Part shown: positions 1 to 9,863 of the stretch, piece by piece
Layout: each line of letters begins with the position of its first letter
How positions within the stretch are numbered: position 1 is the first letter of the stretch
Assembly: GCF_018437505.1 (NCBI RefSeq)
Contig: NZ_CP072467.1
Location: 1,736,001-1,800,000, forward strand
DNA length: 64,000 nucleotides
Source: Spiractinospora alimapuensis
GTDB lineage: Bacteria > Actinomycetota > Actinomycetes > Streptosporangiales > Streptosporangiaceae
Direction: 5' to 3'
Made by a program: the position numbers and the translations under genes
Notes under the pieces: generated by a model
Database searches by the model: none
What the model saw: only the letters and a program-made list of their open reading frames with translations
What the model was told of the DNA's origin: nothing

Positions 1-2385
1 CACCTCTCTCGCCTTGGAGCCCTCGCTGGGACCAACGACGCCGCGGCTCTCCATGAGGTCCATGAGACGCCCGGCCTTCGCGAACCCGACCCGCAGTTTG
101 CGCTGCAGCATCGACGTGGAGCCGAACTGGCTGGTGACGACCAGTTCCACCGCCTGCATGAGCAGGTCAAGGTCGTCGCCGATGTCCTCGTCGATCTCCT
201 TCTTGGCGGCCTCGCCGGTGGCCACGTCATCCCGGTAGACGGGGTCGGCCTGCTGTTTGCAGTGCTCGACGATCGCCCGGATCTCCTTCTCCGACACCCA
301 AGCGTTCTGCAGCCGCATCGGCTTCCCGGCGCCCATGGGCAGGAAGAGGGCGTCGCCCTTGCCCACCAGTTTCTCCGCGCCCGGTTGGTCGAGGATGACC
401 CGACTGTCGGACAGGCTGGAGGTCGCGAAGGCGAGCCGGGACGGGACGTTGGCCTTGATGAGCCCGGTGACGACGTCCACGCTCGGACGTTGGGTGGCGA
501 GCACCAGGTGGATCCCCGCCGCCCGCGCGAGCTGAGTGATCCGCACGACCGAGTCCTCGACATCGCGCGGCGCGACCATCATGAGGTCGGCGAGTTCGTC
601 GACGATCACCACGAGGTAGGGGTAGGGCTCGTATTCCCGTTCGCTGCCCGGCGGGGCGGTCAGCTCCTTGGAGCGGACCGCGGCGTTGAAGTCGTTGATG
701 TGACGGTAGCCGGAGGCCGCCAGGTCGTCGTAACGGCGGTCCATCTCACCCACGACCCACTGCAGCGCCTCGGCCGCCTTCTTGGGGCTGGTGATGATCG
801 GCGTGATCAGGTGCGGGATGCCCTCGTACATCGTGAGCTCGACGCGTTTGGGGTCGATGAGGACGAGCCGCACCTCTTCGGGTGTGGACCGCATCATGAT
901 CGAGGTGACCAGACCGTTGATGCACGTCGACTTACCGGCTCCGGTGGCACCGGCGACCAGGACGTGCGGCATCTTGGCAAGGTTGGCGACGACGTTGCTG
1001 CCCTCGACGTCCTTGCCGAGCCCCACCAGCAGCGGATGCTCCTCGGAGGTCGCGGCCGGCGAGGACAGGATGTCGCCCAGACTGACGATGTCCTTGTCGG
1101 TGTTGGGGATCTCGATCCCGATGGCCGACTTCCCGGGGATCGGGGACAGGATCCGCACCTCGGCGCTCTTCACGGCCAGCGCGATGTTCTTCGCCAGCGC
1201 CGTGACCTTCTCGACCTTCACCGCGGGACCGAGCTCGACCTCGTAGCGCGTCACGGTCGGGCCTCGGGTGAACCCGGTGACCTCCGCGTCGATCTTGAAC
1301 TCGTCGAAGACTCCGCTCAACGCCTGCACGACGGTGTCGTTGGCCTTCGTGCGGGCCTTCACCGGCGAGCCCGGTTTGAGCATGCTCTGCGCCGGGAGCT
1401 CGTAGTCGCCCTCGACGACGCGGGCGGGGATGGCGAGCTGCTGCATCTCCTTGGGGGCCGGTGTGGGGTCCGGCGCCGTGGGGGCGGCCTCCGCCTCGGA
1501 CACGACCGGGGTGTCGTAGGGGCGCTCGTCGGCGCCAGCGACCGTCTCCGCCTCGGCCTGCGCTTCCTCGACGGGTGGCTTGCGGCGACGGCGCTTCTTC
1601 TCGCCGGTTCCCTCGCCCGGCAGCAGGTCGGCACCGGAGTCCGGACTCTCGTCCCGTGCCATCAGTGGGCCGAGGAGGTCACGTACCCGCTCGGGGATGC
1701 GGTAGATGGGCGTCGCCGTGACGACGAGGATCCCGAAGAGAACCAGCAGCACGAGCAGGACCGCGGTCACGCGGGGGGTGACCAGCGCCGAGAGGGGGCC
1801 CGAGGCGACGAAACCGATCAGTCCACCAGCGCGTTCCATCTTCTCGGGGCCGTCCGCCGGCCACGGGACGCCGTGGCCGATGTGGCGCAGGCCGAGCAGA
1901 CCCATGAGCAGGGCGGTGCAGCCGATGGCGAGGCGACCGATGTCCGCCTGTCCCCGGCCGGGGGTGCGCATCAGTTGCCAGGCGGCGGGGAGGAACAGCA
2001 ACGGCAGGATGGGGGCGAACCATCCGAATCCGCCGTACACCACGGCGCGGGTGAACTCCAGCAGCGGGCTGTCCTGGGCCTCCCACCACACAGCGCCGGC
2101 GATCAGGATCCCCAGCGCCAACAGGACGAGGCCCACGCCGTCCCGACGTAGGTCGGGGTCCAGGTCGCGGGCGCCACGGCCGACAGAGCGGGCGAGGCCG
2201 CCGACGGTGTGGGCGAGGAGGCGCCACACGACGAGCAGCGCTTGGGCGAACCAGTACAGGAGAGCCGCCAGCGGACCCTTGGCGGGAGGCTTGCGAGCGG
2301 ACTGTTTCGTGCCTGAGGACTGCGACTTCTTCCGCCCAGAGCCGCCGCCGGATCGCTGGGGGGTCTTAGGCGCGCGGGTGGCCAT
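1..2385 (-). CDS. ftsK: DNA translocase FtsK/SpoIIIE (3' end cut by window edge)
   Basis: This is the septum-anchored, ATP-driven DNA pump that clears chromosome ends during division. The start is the ATG at 2385 (MATRAPKTPQRS). A basic N-terminus of about 35 residues precedes several hydrophobic segments in roughly residues 37-190, as in FtsK membrane domains. A charged Pro/Glu linker follows, then the RecA-like motor. The Walker A motif GATGAGKST is near residue 480 (about position 950). The last visible residues, including ESRGVVGPSEGSKAR, belong to the DNA-orienting gamma winged-helix domain, so only a short C-terminal tail is missing. It lies downstream of dapA-rnj on the same strand, with 129 bp and a terminator between rnj and ftsK. 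The family call is firm. The exact C-terminus is outside the window. Confidence 0.95.
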   Translation of the reverse strand, partial: MATRAPKTPQRSGGGSGRKKSQSSGTKQSARKPPAKGPLAALLYWFAQALLVVWRLLAHTVGGLARSVGRGARDLDPDLRRDGVGLVLLALGILIAGAVWWEAQDSPLLEFTRAVVYGGFGWFAPILPLLFLPAAWQLMRTPGRGQADIGRLAIGCTALLMGLLGLRHIGHGVPWPADGPEKMERAGGLIGFVASGPLSALVTPRVTAVLLVLLVLFGILVVTATPIYRIPERVRDLLGPLMARDESPDSGADLLPGEGTGEKKRRRRKPPVEEAQAEAETVAGADERPYDTPVVSEAEAAPTAPDPTPAPKEMQQLAIPARVVEGDYELPAQSMLKPGSPVKARTKANDTVVQALSGVFDEFKIDAEVTGFTRGPTVTRYEVELGPAVKVEKVTALAKNIALAVKSAEVRILSPIPGKSAIGIEIPNTDKDIVSLGDILSSPAATSEEHPLLVGLGKDVEGSNVVANLAKMPHVLVAGATGAGKSTCINGLVTSIMMRSTPEEVRLVLIDPKRVELTMYEGIPHLITPIITSPKKAAEALQWVVGEMDRRYDDLAASGYRHINDFNAAVRSKELTAPPGSEREYEPYPYLVVIVDELADLMMVAPRDVEDSVVRITQLARAAGIHLVLATQRPSVDVVTGLIKANVPSRLAFATSSLSDSRVILDQPGAEKLVGKGDALFLPMGAGKPMRLQNAWVSEKEIRAIVEHCKQQADPVYRDDVATGEAAKKEIDEDIGDDLDLLMQAVELVVTSQFGSTSMLQRKLRVGFAKAGRLMDLMESRGVVGPSEGSKAREV

Positions 2386-2476
2386 GCCAGGCAGCATAGC
2401 GGTCCGACAACCGGTCCACGCCGCGACACGCCGACACGTTTCGGGCGTCACACGCCCCGGACGTTCCGCGTTGGGT

Positions 2477-2512
2477 CCCGTGGTGCGGGACGGACCAGCC
2501 CCGCACCACGGG
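2477..2512 (-). terminator. Hairpin downstream of rnj
   Basis: A perfect 13-bp inverted repeat (CCCGTGGTGCGGG and its complement) with a 10-nt loop starts 2 bp after the rnj stop. No T-run follows, which is usual for hairpin terminators in high-GC actinobacteria. Confidence 0.7.
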
Positions 2513-2514
2513 CG

Positions 2515-4200
2515 TCACACTTCGACGACGACCGGCACGATCATGGGACGGCGGCGGTAGGTCTCGTTCACCCACCGGCCCACCGAGCGACGCACCAGTT
2601 GCCGGATCTGCGTCACGTCGGTGACGCCGTCGGCGGCGGCGATCGCCAGGGTGTCCTGGATTCGTGGCAGCACCTCGTCGTAGGCCTGGGAGTCGATGCC
2701 CGACCCGCGAGTGTGGATCTCGGGCTCGCTCACGATCTTCCCCGAGGTGGAGTCGACCGCGATGATGACCGAGATGAACCCCTCCTCACCGAGGATCCTG
2801 CGGTCCTTCAGCGCCGACTCGGTCACGTCGCCCACGGACAGCCCGTCGACGTACACGTACCCGCACCGGACCGCGCCGGTGATCCGCGCCCGTCCCCTGG
2901 CGAGGTCGACGACGACGCCGTCCTCGGCGATCACGACCTGGTCGTCGCCCATCCCGGTGAGCCGGGCCAGGTCGGCGTGCGCGCGCAGGTGGCGCCACTC
3001 GCCGTGCACCGGCATGAGGTGCTTGGGTCGCACCATGTTCAGGACGTAGAGGAGTTCGCCCGCGGGCGCGTGCCCCGAGACGTGTACCAAGGCGTTGCCC
3101 TTGTGGACCACCTTGGCTCCCCAGCGGGTGAGGCCGTTGATCACCCGGTTGACCGAGTTCTCGTTGCCCGGGATCAGGGAGGAGGCCAGGATCACCGTGT
3201 CGCCGCGTTCGATGCGGATCTGGTGGTCACGGTTGGCCATCCGGCTCAGCGCCGACATCGGTTCGCCCTGGGACCCGGTGGAGATCAGGACGACCTCCTC
3301 GGGCGGCAGGTCGTCCAGCGACCGGACGTCGACCAGGAGGTCGGCCGGGACGGTGAGATACCCGAGGTCGCGCGCGATGCCCATGTTGCGCACCATGGAG
3401 CGGCCCACGAACGCGACCTTGCGTCCGTGCTCGTGCGCGGCGTCGAGCACCTGCTGTACACGATGCACGTGCGACGCGAAGCACGCCACGATGACGCGCT
3501 TGTCGGCGTTGGTGAAGACCCGGTCGATGACCCCGGAGATGTCCCGCTCGCTCGTGACGAACCCCGGGACCTCCGCGTTGGTGGAGTCCGAGAGCAGCAG
3601 GTCGACGCCCTCGTCGCCGAACCGGGCGAACCCGGCGAGGTCGGTGAGGCGACCGTCCAGCGGCAACTGGTCCATCTTGAAGTCGCCGGTGTGCAGGACG
3701 CTGCCCGCGGGGGTGCGCAACGCCACGGCCAGGGCGTCGGGGATGGAGTGGTTGACGCTCAGGAACTCGACGTCGAAGTCACCGAACTCCAGTCGGTCAC
3801 CCTCGGCGACCCGCACCAGCTCTGGCTTGATCTTGTGCTCGGAGAGCTTGGCCTCCAGCAGCGCCAGTGTGAGTCGGGAGCCCACCAACGGGATGTCGGG
3901 CCGTTGGCGCAGCAGGAACGGCACCGCGCCGATGTGGTCCTCGTGGCCGTGGGTCAACACCAGGGCCTCGACGTCGTCGAGGCGGTCGGCGATGTGGTCG
4001 AAGTCGGGGAGGATCAGGTCGACGCCGGGCTGTTCCTCCTCGGGGAACAGCACACCACAGTCGATGATCAGCAGTTTCCCGCCGTACTCGAAGACCGTCA
4101 TGTTGCGGCCGATCTCCCCCAGACCACCGAGGGCGACGACGCGCAGGGTCTCGTCCGCCAGCGGCGGAGGTGTCCCGAGATCGGGATGCGGATGGCTCAT
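2515..4200 (-). CDS. rnj: Ribonuclease J
   Basis: RNase J is a metallo-beta-lactamase/beta-CASP ribonuclease with 5'-exo- and endonuclease activity in mRNA decay and rRNA maturation. The 561-residue protein has the usual length. It shows the N-terminal LGGLGEIGRNM signature, the zinc motif HGHEDHIGA near residue 85, and the beta-CASP histidine region VSGHAPAGELL near residue 375, followed by the C-terminal domain. The ATG at 4200 overlaps the dapA stop by 4 nt, so the two genes are probably translationally coupled. The dapA-rnj pair next to ftsK is a standard actinobacterial arrangement. Confidence 0.95.
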   Translation of the reverse strand: MSHPHPDLGTPPPLADETLRVVALGGLGEIGRNMTVFEYGGKLLIIDCGVLFPEEEQPGVDLILPDFDHIADRLDDVEALVLTHGHEDHIGAVPFLLRQRPDIPLVGSRLTLALLEAKLSEHKIKPELVRVAEGDRLEFGDFDVEFLSVNHSIPDALAVALRTPAGSVLHTGDFKMDQLPLDGRLTDLAGFARFGDEGVDLLLSDSTNAEVPGFVTSERDISGVIDRVFTNADKRVIVACFASHVHRVQQVLDAAHEHGRKVAFVGRSMVRNMGIARDLGYLTVPADLLVDVRSLDDLPPEEVVLISTGSQGEPMSALSRMANRDHQIRIERGDTVILASSLIPGNENSVNRVINGLTRWGAKVVHKGNALVHVSGHAPAGELLYVLNMVRPKHLMPVHGEWRHLRAHADLARLTGMGDDQVVIAEDGVVVDLARGRARITGAVRCGYVYVDGLSVGDVTESALKDRRILGEEGFISVIIAVDSTSGKIVSEPEIHTRGSGIDSQAYDEVLPRIQDTLAIAAADGVTDVTQIRQLVRRSVGRWVNETYRRRPMIVPVVVEV

Positions 4201-5174
4201 GTGGTGCGCTCCGGCGGCGACTCGACGTGGACGGCACTTGCGGGAACGGCCTGATGCGGGGCCAGACCGATCGGTCCCTTGACCCCGGCCGCGGCGAGGT
4301 CCTCCCGCAGGAGAGTCCGCAGTTCCGTCGAGGCGTCCGCCAGCGGGGTCCGCACCGAACCACCGGGCAGCCCGAACATGTCCAGCACCGCCTTGGTGGT
4401 GATGACCCCCTGGGTACGGAAGATCCCGGTGTACACCGGCGTGAGTCGCCGGTGGATCGCCAGGCTCAGCGTGGTGTCGCCCTCGGTGTAGGCCTCGATC
4501 ATGTCGTGCAGGTCGGCGCCGACGATGTGGCCCACGACGCTGACGAACCCGGCGGCACCGATCGACAACAGCGGCAGGTTCATCATGTCCGTGCCGCAGT
4601 AGTAGGCCAGGTCGGTCCGGGAGAGCACCCAGGAGCTGGCCCCGATGTCGTCCTTGGCGTCCTTGTTGGCGACGATCCGCGGATGGTCGGCCAACCGGAC
4701 CAGCGTCTCCGACGCGATCGGGACCCCCGTACGTCCGGGGATGTCATAGAGCATCACCGGCAGCTCGGTGGCGTCGGCGATGGCGGTGAAGTGCCGAATC
4801 AGCCCTTCCTGCGGCGGCTTGTTGTAGTAGGGGGTCACGGCGAGGAGCCCGTGGGCGCCGGCGCGCTCGGCGGCGTGCGCGAGTTCCAGACTGTGCCGGG
4901 TGTCGTTGGTGCCGACACCCGCCAGGACGGTGGCGCGGTCGCCCACCGCCTCCAGCACCGCGCGCAGCAGTCGGTCCTTCTCCGCGTCCGACGTGGTCGG
5001 CGACTCACCCGTGGTCCCGCTCACCACGAGCCCGTCGTTGCGCTGCTCGTCCACCAGGTAGGTGGCGAGGCGTGCCGCGCCCTCGTAGTCGATCTCCCCT
5101 TCGGCGTCCATCGGAGTGACCATCGCGGTCAGCATCCGCCCAAACGGCGCCGTGGGTGTGCTGCTTCCTGCCAT
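4197..5174 (-). CDS. dapA: 4-hydroxy-tetrahydrodipicolinate synthase
   Basis: DapA condenses pyruvate with aspartate semialdehyde, the first committed step to lysine and diaminopimelate. The 325-residue TIM-barrel protein has the substrate-binding GTTGES motif near residue 50, the YYNKPPQEG motif around 118 and the Schiff-base lysine in VANKDAKDD near 170. The start is the ATG at 5174. It is the first gene of the dapA-rnj pair, and the cognate reductase gene dapB is 3 kb away at 8101-8850. Confidence 0.95.
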   Translation of the reverse strand: MAGSSTPTAPFGRMLTAMVTPMDAEGEIDYEGAARLATYLVDEQRNDGLVVSGTTGESPTTSDAEKDRLLRAVLEAVGDRATVLAGVGTNDTRHSLELAHAAERAGAHGLLAVTPYYNKPPQEGLIRHFTAIADATELPVMLYDIPGRTGVPIASETLVRLADHPRIVANKDAKDDIGASSWVLSRTDLAYYCGTDMMNLPLLSIGAAGFVSVVGHIVGADLHDMIEAYTEGDTTLSLAIHRRLTPVYTGIFRTQGVITTKAVLDMFGLPGGSVRTPLADASTELRTLLREDLAAAGVKGPIGLAPHQAVPASAVHVESPPERTT

Positions 5175-5214
5175 ACCTAAAAAGCTACCTCTCCATCGGC
5201 CGCATCAACCACGC

Positions 5215-5246
5215 GCAGCGCCCACGATCTCCGTGGTCGGCGCTGC
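5215..5246 (-). terminator. Imperfect hairpin after the holin-family gene
   Basis: GCAGCGCC-CACG pairs with CGTG-gtc-GGCGCTGC across a 5-nt loop. The hairpin sits between the stop of the minus-strand membrane gene (5259) and the dapA start (5174), so it probably ends the former. Confidence 0.5.
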
Positions 5247-5258
5247 TCAGGGACTCTC

Positions 5259-5640
5259 TCAGTCGTTGTCCCTGCCACCAACGAAGATGCTGAGCAGCCA
5301 GCTAACGATCGCGATGATGATGGCGCCGAAGAACGCGGGCCAGAAACTGGTGACCTCGAAGGGGATGCCGACGGCGCTGGCGATCCAGGCTGTCAGCATC
5401 AGCAGCAGCGCGTTCACCACGAGCGCGACCAGCCCGAGAGTGACGACGTAGAGCGCACACCCCACCGTCTTGACAATCGGTTTGATCACGGCGTTGACCA
5501 CGCCGAAGATCGCACCCACGATGACGTAGAAGAGGATCTCCTCGCCGACCGATGCGGAGTGCACCTCGATGCCCTGGACGAAGTAGACGGCGACCCAGAG
5601 CGCGATCGCGTTGACGATGACTCGGATAATGACGCTCACG
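5259..5640 (-). CDS. Small membrane protein, phage holin 4_2-like family
   Basis: A predicted protein of about 126 residues with four hydrophobic helices (IIRVIVNAIALWVAVYF, ILFYVIVGAIFGVVNAVI, a long central pair, and FFGAIIIAIVSWLLSIFV) and a charged tail GGRDND. The pattern matches the bacterial family named after phage holins (PF04020), which has no established lytic role. The GTG at 5640 (MSVIIRV) is preferred. An ATG at 5678 would add 13 polar residues and overlap the divergent acetyltransferase start. A hairpin follows the gene. Confidence 0.7.
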
Positions 5641-5670
5641 CCCTCGATCTTGCCAGATAAGGTGGGCGGG

Positions 5671-6213
5671 ATGTCCACCTCCGCATTCGTCCGTTCCGCG
5701 CGCCTGGACGATGTCGACCGAATTGTCGATATTCAGGTCGCCGCGTGGCTCGAGTCCTACGCGTCCGTTCTCCCCCGCCCCGCGCTGACCGAAATGGCGA
5801 GCGCGGAGGCGATCCAGCAGTTCCGGGACCAGTGGCGGAAGGCGATTTCCGCCCCGCCGTCGTCGCGGCACCGCGTTCTCGTGGCCACGAGCGACCGGGC
5901 GACTGTGGGGTTCGCGGCATCGGGCCCGAGCCAGGATCCGGACGCGTGGCCGGGAACGGACGGCGAGATTTACGCGTTGCACGTGGACCCCACCCGCACC
6001 AGGGAGGGACACGGGAGTCGTCTGTTGAACGCCGTGGTGGACCATCTGATCGAGGACCGGTTCCGCACGGCCCAGGCATGGGTGTTGGAAGAGGACAACG
6101 CCCTGTCGCGGTTCCTGCGGGCCAGCGGATGGCTGCCCAGCGGGGCGCGGCGTGAGGTGGACATGGGCGCACCGGTGGCGATGGTCCGGCTGCACGCCCA
6201 GGTCGGTGAGTGA
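5671..6213 (+). CDS. GNAT-family N-acetyltransferase
   Basis: A 180-residue GCN5-type acetyltransferase. The acetyl-CoA loop is IYALHVDPTRTREGHGSRLL, giving the R-x-G-x-G core, and is followed by the typical helix and the late motif around ALSRFLRASGWLPSG. The ATG at 5671 (MSTSAFVRSARLDDV) is chosen because AAGG lies about 10 nt upstream and the family begins with this strand. Upstream in-frame starts would run into the divergent holin-family gene. The substrate cannot be told from sequence. It precedes menA by 46 bp and may be cotranscribed. Confidence 0.85.
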   Translation: MSTSAFVRSARLDDVDRIVDIQVAAWLESYASVLPRPALTEMASAEAIQQFRDQWRKAISAPPSSRHRVLVATSDRATVGFAASGPSQDPDAWPGTDGEIYALHVDPTRTREGHGSRLLNAVVDHLIEDRFRTAQAWVLEEDNALSRFLRASGWLPSGARREVDMGAPVAMVRLHAQVGE

Positions 6214-6259
6214 CCCGCGCGGTCGGGTGTGGTGAACGGAACGTAGGAGAGTTCTCAGC

Positions 6260-7135
6260 GTGGCAACAGTGACGCAGTGGGTCGCGGGCGCGCGTCCGCG
6301 CACGCTGCCCAGTTCCGTCGTACCGGTGGTGGTGGGGACCGCCGCGGCGTTCGGGGTGGGCGCGCTCGTGTGGTGGAAGGCGGGTCTGGCCATGCTCGTG
6401 GCCCTCGCCCTCCAGGTCGGCGTCAACTACGCCAACGACTACTCCGACGGTGTCCGCGGTACCGACGACGACCGAGTCGGTCCGTTCCGGATGACCGGAT
6501 CGGGCGCGGCACCGCCGCGTCAGGTTCTGACCGCGGCGTGGGCGACGTTCGCCGTGGGGGCCGCGGCCGGGATCGTCCTCGTGGTCACCAGCGCCTGGTG
6601 GCTGCTGCTCGTCGGTGCGGCGGCGATCCTCGCCGCGTGGTATTACACCGGTGGTAAGAGCCCGTACGGGTATCGGGCGCTGGGCGAGGCGTCGGTGTTC
6701 GTGTTCTTCGGTCCGGTGGCCGTCGTGGGCACGGTGTTCGTCCAGACCGCACCGGACGGGGTGCCGGGGCGGGCGTGGTTGGCCGGCGCGGCCGTGGGCC
6801 TGTTGATCTGCGCCATGCTGGTGATCAACAACCTGCGCGACATTCCCACCGACGCGGAGTCCGGGAAGCGGACCCTCGCCGTCGTGCTGGGCGACACGCG
6901 GACCCGGGCCCTGTACGTCGGCACGATCGTGGGGGCCGTGCTCCTGGCGATGGTCAGCCTGCTCCCCAGTTGGTGGTCCCTCTCCCTGCTGTTGGTGGTT
7001 CCCTTCGCCCTGGCTCCGGTCTCCGTCATCTGGCGTGGGGAGACAGGGCGCGCGCTCATCCCCGCGCTCGGGCAGACCGGGCGGCTGCAGTTGGTCTTCG
7101 GAGTCCTCTACTCGGTGGGCCTGGCGCTCGCCTAG
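6260..7135 (+). CDS. menA: 1,4-dihydroxy-2-naphthoate polyprenyltransferase
   Basis: MenA prenylates DHNA in the membrane to give demethylmenaquinone. The 291-residue UbiA-family protein has both aspartate-rich motifs, NYANDYSDG near residue 55 and NNLRDIPTDAESGKRTL near 190, and about eight hydrophobic helices. The start is the GTG at 6260, with AGGAG 10 nt upstream. The menaquinone it supports would be the natural donor for the cytochrome bd genes in this window. Confidence 0.93.
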   Translation: MATVTQWVAGARPRTLPSSVVPVVVGTAAAFGVGALVWWKAGLAMLVALALQVGVNYANDYSDGVRGTDDDRVGPFRMTGSGAAPPRQVLTAAWATFAVGAAAGIVLVVTSAWWLLLVGAAAILAAWYYTGGKSPYGYRALGEASVFVFFGPVAVVGTVFVQTAPDGVPGRAWLAGAAVGLLICAMLVINNLRDIPTDAESGKRTLAVVLGDTRTRALYVGTIVGAVLLAMVSLLPSWWSLSLLLVVPFALAPVSVIWRGETGRALIPALGQTGRLQLVFGVLYSVGLALA

Positions 7136-7212
7136 GTTGTGGTCGACCCGAAGTCGCGGCGTACGGGGTGTTCCAGTTCTCTTCGGGCGTCGGTCGCGGT
7201 ACGCTCATCGCC

Positions 7213-7653
7213 GTGGCTGGCCCCAACCGTTCCACCGTCGCCATCGCGCTCATCATCGGTGCTCTCCTCGCGCTCGCTCCCCGCAACGCTGACAGCGCGG
7301 AGGACGCCGACGTGCTGTTCGAGTTCGACGAGGCGCAGCTCACACCCGAGGGCGAGGAGATCCTCCGGGACCGAGCGGGCGAGCTCGAGGAGGAGGGCGT
7401 GGACGGGATGACCATCAACATCGACGGACACACCGACGACAAGGGCGCGGCGGACTACAACCTGACCCTCTCCGAGGAACGCGCGGCCGCCGTCGAGACC
7501 TTCCTCGCGGAGGTGCTGTCCGACGCGGACGTCACCTTCGAGTCCCAGGGGCACGGCGAGGAGCAACCAGTCGCCAAGAACGAACGTGGCGGGTGGGACA
7601 ACCCCCTGGGCCGGGCCAAGAACCGGCGGGTGGAGATCGCTGTCTCTGAGTAG
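7213..7653 (+). CDS. Secreted OmpA/MotB C-terminal domain protein
   Basis: A 146-residue protein. It has a signal peptide-like N-terminus (MAGPNRST followed by VAIALIIGALLALA and a possible cleavage site near DSA-ED). The rest is an OmpA-like domain that binds peptidoglycan: VLFEFDEAQLTPEG, then NIDGHTDDKG with LSEERAAAV, and the C-terminal GRAKNRRVEI motif. The Asp of the TDD motif and the Arg of NRRVEI are the usual diaminopimelate-binding residues. The GTG at 7213 is chosen because everything upstream in frame overlaps menA out of frame. No clear ribosome site is visible. Confidence 0.8.
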   Translation: MAGPNRSTVAIALIIGALLALAPRNADSAEDADVLFEFDEAQLTPEGEEILRDRAGELEEEGVDGMTINIDGHTDDKGAADYNLTLSEERAAAVETFLAEVLSDADVTFESQGHGEEQPVAKNERGGWDNPLGRAKNRRVEIAVSE

Positions 7654-7668
7654 TTCCAGCTCGGCCCC

Positions 7669-8052
7669 GTGGTTTGTTGGTCAGACGTCAAGGACCGTCC
7701 GCACACCCGAGCGGCGCGGCGTGGCCGATCGATGGAGGCCGAAGTCCGAGCGATCCGGGAGGAAGCCGTCAGCGAGACAGAGGGATCGGGCGACCTGTTC
7801 ACTAATCTGCTGGAGCGCTTCGGTGAACTCGGAGGGGTCGAATTGGAGCTCCCGCCCCGGTCCACCGTTCGACGCGACGTCGCGCATTACTCGAGAATCG
7901 TGAATGCCCGCGAGCGGATCGGATCGCCGATCGATGGATTCGATGCCCAGATCGCCGCGATTCGCCGCACGCATCGTACGCCGCTGGCCACGCGGAACCT
8001 CAAGGACTTCGTGGACACCGGGGTGGATCTCATCGACCCTTGGGCACACTGA
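7669..8052 (+). pseudogene. Remnant of a PIN-domain (VapC/FitB-like) toxin gene
   Basis: Only the C-terminal third is recognisable. From about 7905, GSPIDGFDAQIAAIRRTHRTPLA and then TRNLKDFVDTGVDLIDPWA match the last active-site part of FitB/VapC toxins (the usual form is RPISxxDAQIAA...LATRNxxDFxxxGVxLxNPW). The first half of the reading frame lacks the MxxLDTNxx start and the first catalytic aspartate, and no antitoxin gene precedes it. It lies between the OmpA-domain gene and dapB, facing dapB. This is very likely the non-functional remains of a toxin-antitoxin module. Confidence 0.7.
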
Positions 8053-8100
8053 ACTGAACGCTCCCGGGCTCCTCCGCCCCACGGGCCCACTGGGGTGGAT

Positions 8101-8889
<789 letters not shown>

Positions 8890-9585
8890 TCAGACGATGA
8901 CGGTCATGTCCATCACCGTGAGCCACACGGAGAACGCCGCCAGCCCCACGACCACGACCACGCACCCCAGGGCGAGGCGCCGGAGCAGCGCGTCTGACGC
9001 TCCGTGGTCACGCAGGTAGCGCCAGGCGCTCAGCAGCAGACAAACGCCCATGGCGAGGAACCACGGCTCGTAGAGGAAGATGTCCCACAACGCGACGCTG
9101 GTTCGGTCCAGGTTCGCCCACACGTCGGGATAGTTCACCGTTCCGGGATTCACCAGATCCATGCCCTTGGTGATGGTCCCCGAGATCGCGTGGGACACCG
9201 CGTACGCCCCTCCCGCGACCACTGGTGCGAGACACAGCGGTCCGAGGATCCAGGGCGACACCGCGCCGCCGGCGGCCACGGGCGACCGCCGGGGCACGCG
9301 ACGCAGCGCGGGACGGGTCAGGACCAGGCAGGCCAGCCCCGCGAGGAGGATCAGGAGTCCCGCGGCGTAGCTCGCCATCCCGAATCCCGCGGCGAACTCC
9401 TCCTTCATCGTGCCCGACAGCCCAATCTCCCCGCCCGCCGCCTGGTAGAACCGCACCAGAACCGCGTACCCCGCGGCGAGCCCCGCCCCCCAGAGCCCGG
9501 CGGCCCGCCACCGGTCGTCTTCCCTCGGCCCCGTCGCGGCGACGGCGTCCCGTCGGTTCTCTCGTACCGCCCCTGACTTGTTCAT
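8890..9585 (-). CDS. Polytopic membrane protein of unknown function
   Basis: A 231-residue protein with a polar N-terminus of about 30 residues and roughly five hydrophobic segments: AGLWGAGLAAGYAVLVRF, ASYAAGLLILLAGLACLVL, ILGPLCLAPVVAGGAYAV, LAMGVCLLLSAWRYL and CVVVVVGLAAFSVWLTVM. The first helix and the FYQAAGGEIGL segment resemble DUF3995-type proteins, but I would not assign the family. The ATG at 9585 is clear, with AGGAGG 4 nt upstream. It lies between dapB and the methyltransferase gene on the same strand. Confidence 0.75.
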   Translation of the reverse strand: MNKSGAVRENRRDAVAATGPREDDRWRAAGLWGAGLAAGYAVLVRFYQAAGGEIGLSGTMKEEFAAGFGMASYAAGLLILLAGLACLVLTRPALRRVPRRSPVAAGGAVSPWILGPLCLAPVVAGGAYAVSHAISGTITKGMDLVNPGTVNYPDVWANLDRTSVALWDIFLYEPWFLAMGVCLLLSAWRYLRDHGASDALLRRLALGCVVVVVGLAAFSVWLTVMDMTVIV

Positions 9586-9830
9586 GGCGCCTCCTGTGGT
9601 GTCGACGCCAGTCTGCGACGGGTCGGAGCCACCCTCTTCCCCCGTGGGAGGGAACTCCGGCCCCCGCAGGGGCCGATCCCCGTCCGCCAGCGGACACCGG
9701 CCCGTGGCGTCACGGCACGGACGGCCCCACCCTGCGCCTCCACACGCCACGGACGAATCGTCCACCGGGTGGGCGCCCTGGAGAGACGCGCCGACGAGGG
9801 ACGCGGACGGTCCTCGGGCCTCGGACGCCC

Positions 9831-9859
9831 GCTCCGCTCCCCCGCGGGGAAGGCGGAGC
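9831..9859 (-). terminator. Hairpin after the methyltransferase gene
   Basis: GCTCCGC and GCGGAGC close an inner CCCCGCGGGG palindrome 4 bp beyond the methyltransferase stop (9864). The remaining 245 bp up to the membrane-protein start (9585) hold nothing recognisable. Confidence 0.6.
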
Positions 9860-9863
9860 ACGG

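Noticed and set aside
262-4254. Two long plus-strand open frames (about 630 and 550 codons) opposite ftsK and rnj
   Set aside because: They mirror the third-position GC of the real minus-strand genes, have His/Arg/Gly/Val-rich low-information sequence and no domain.
6775-7212. N-terminal extension of the OmpA-domain protein through menA
   Set aside because: The frame overlaps menA out of phase and has no homology; the signal peptide starts at 7213.
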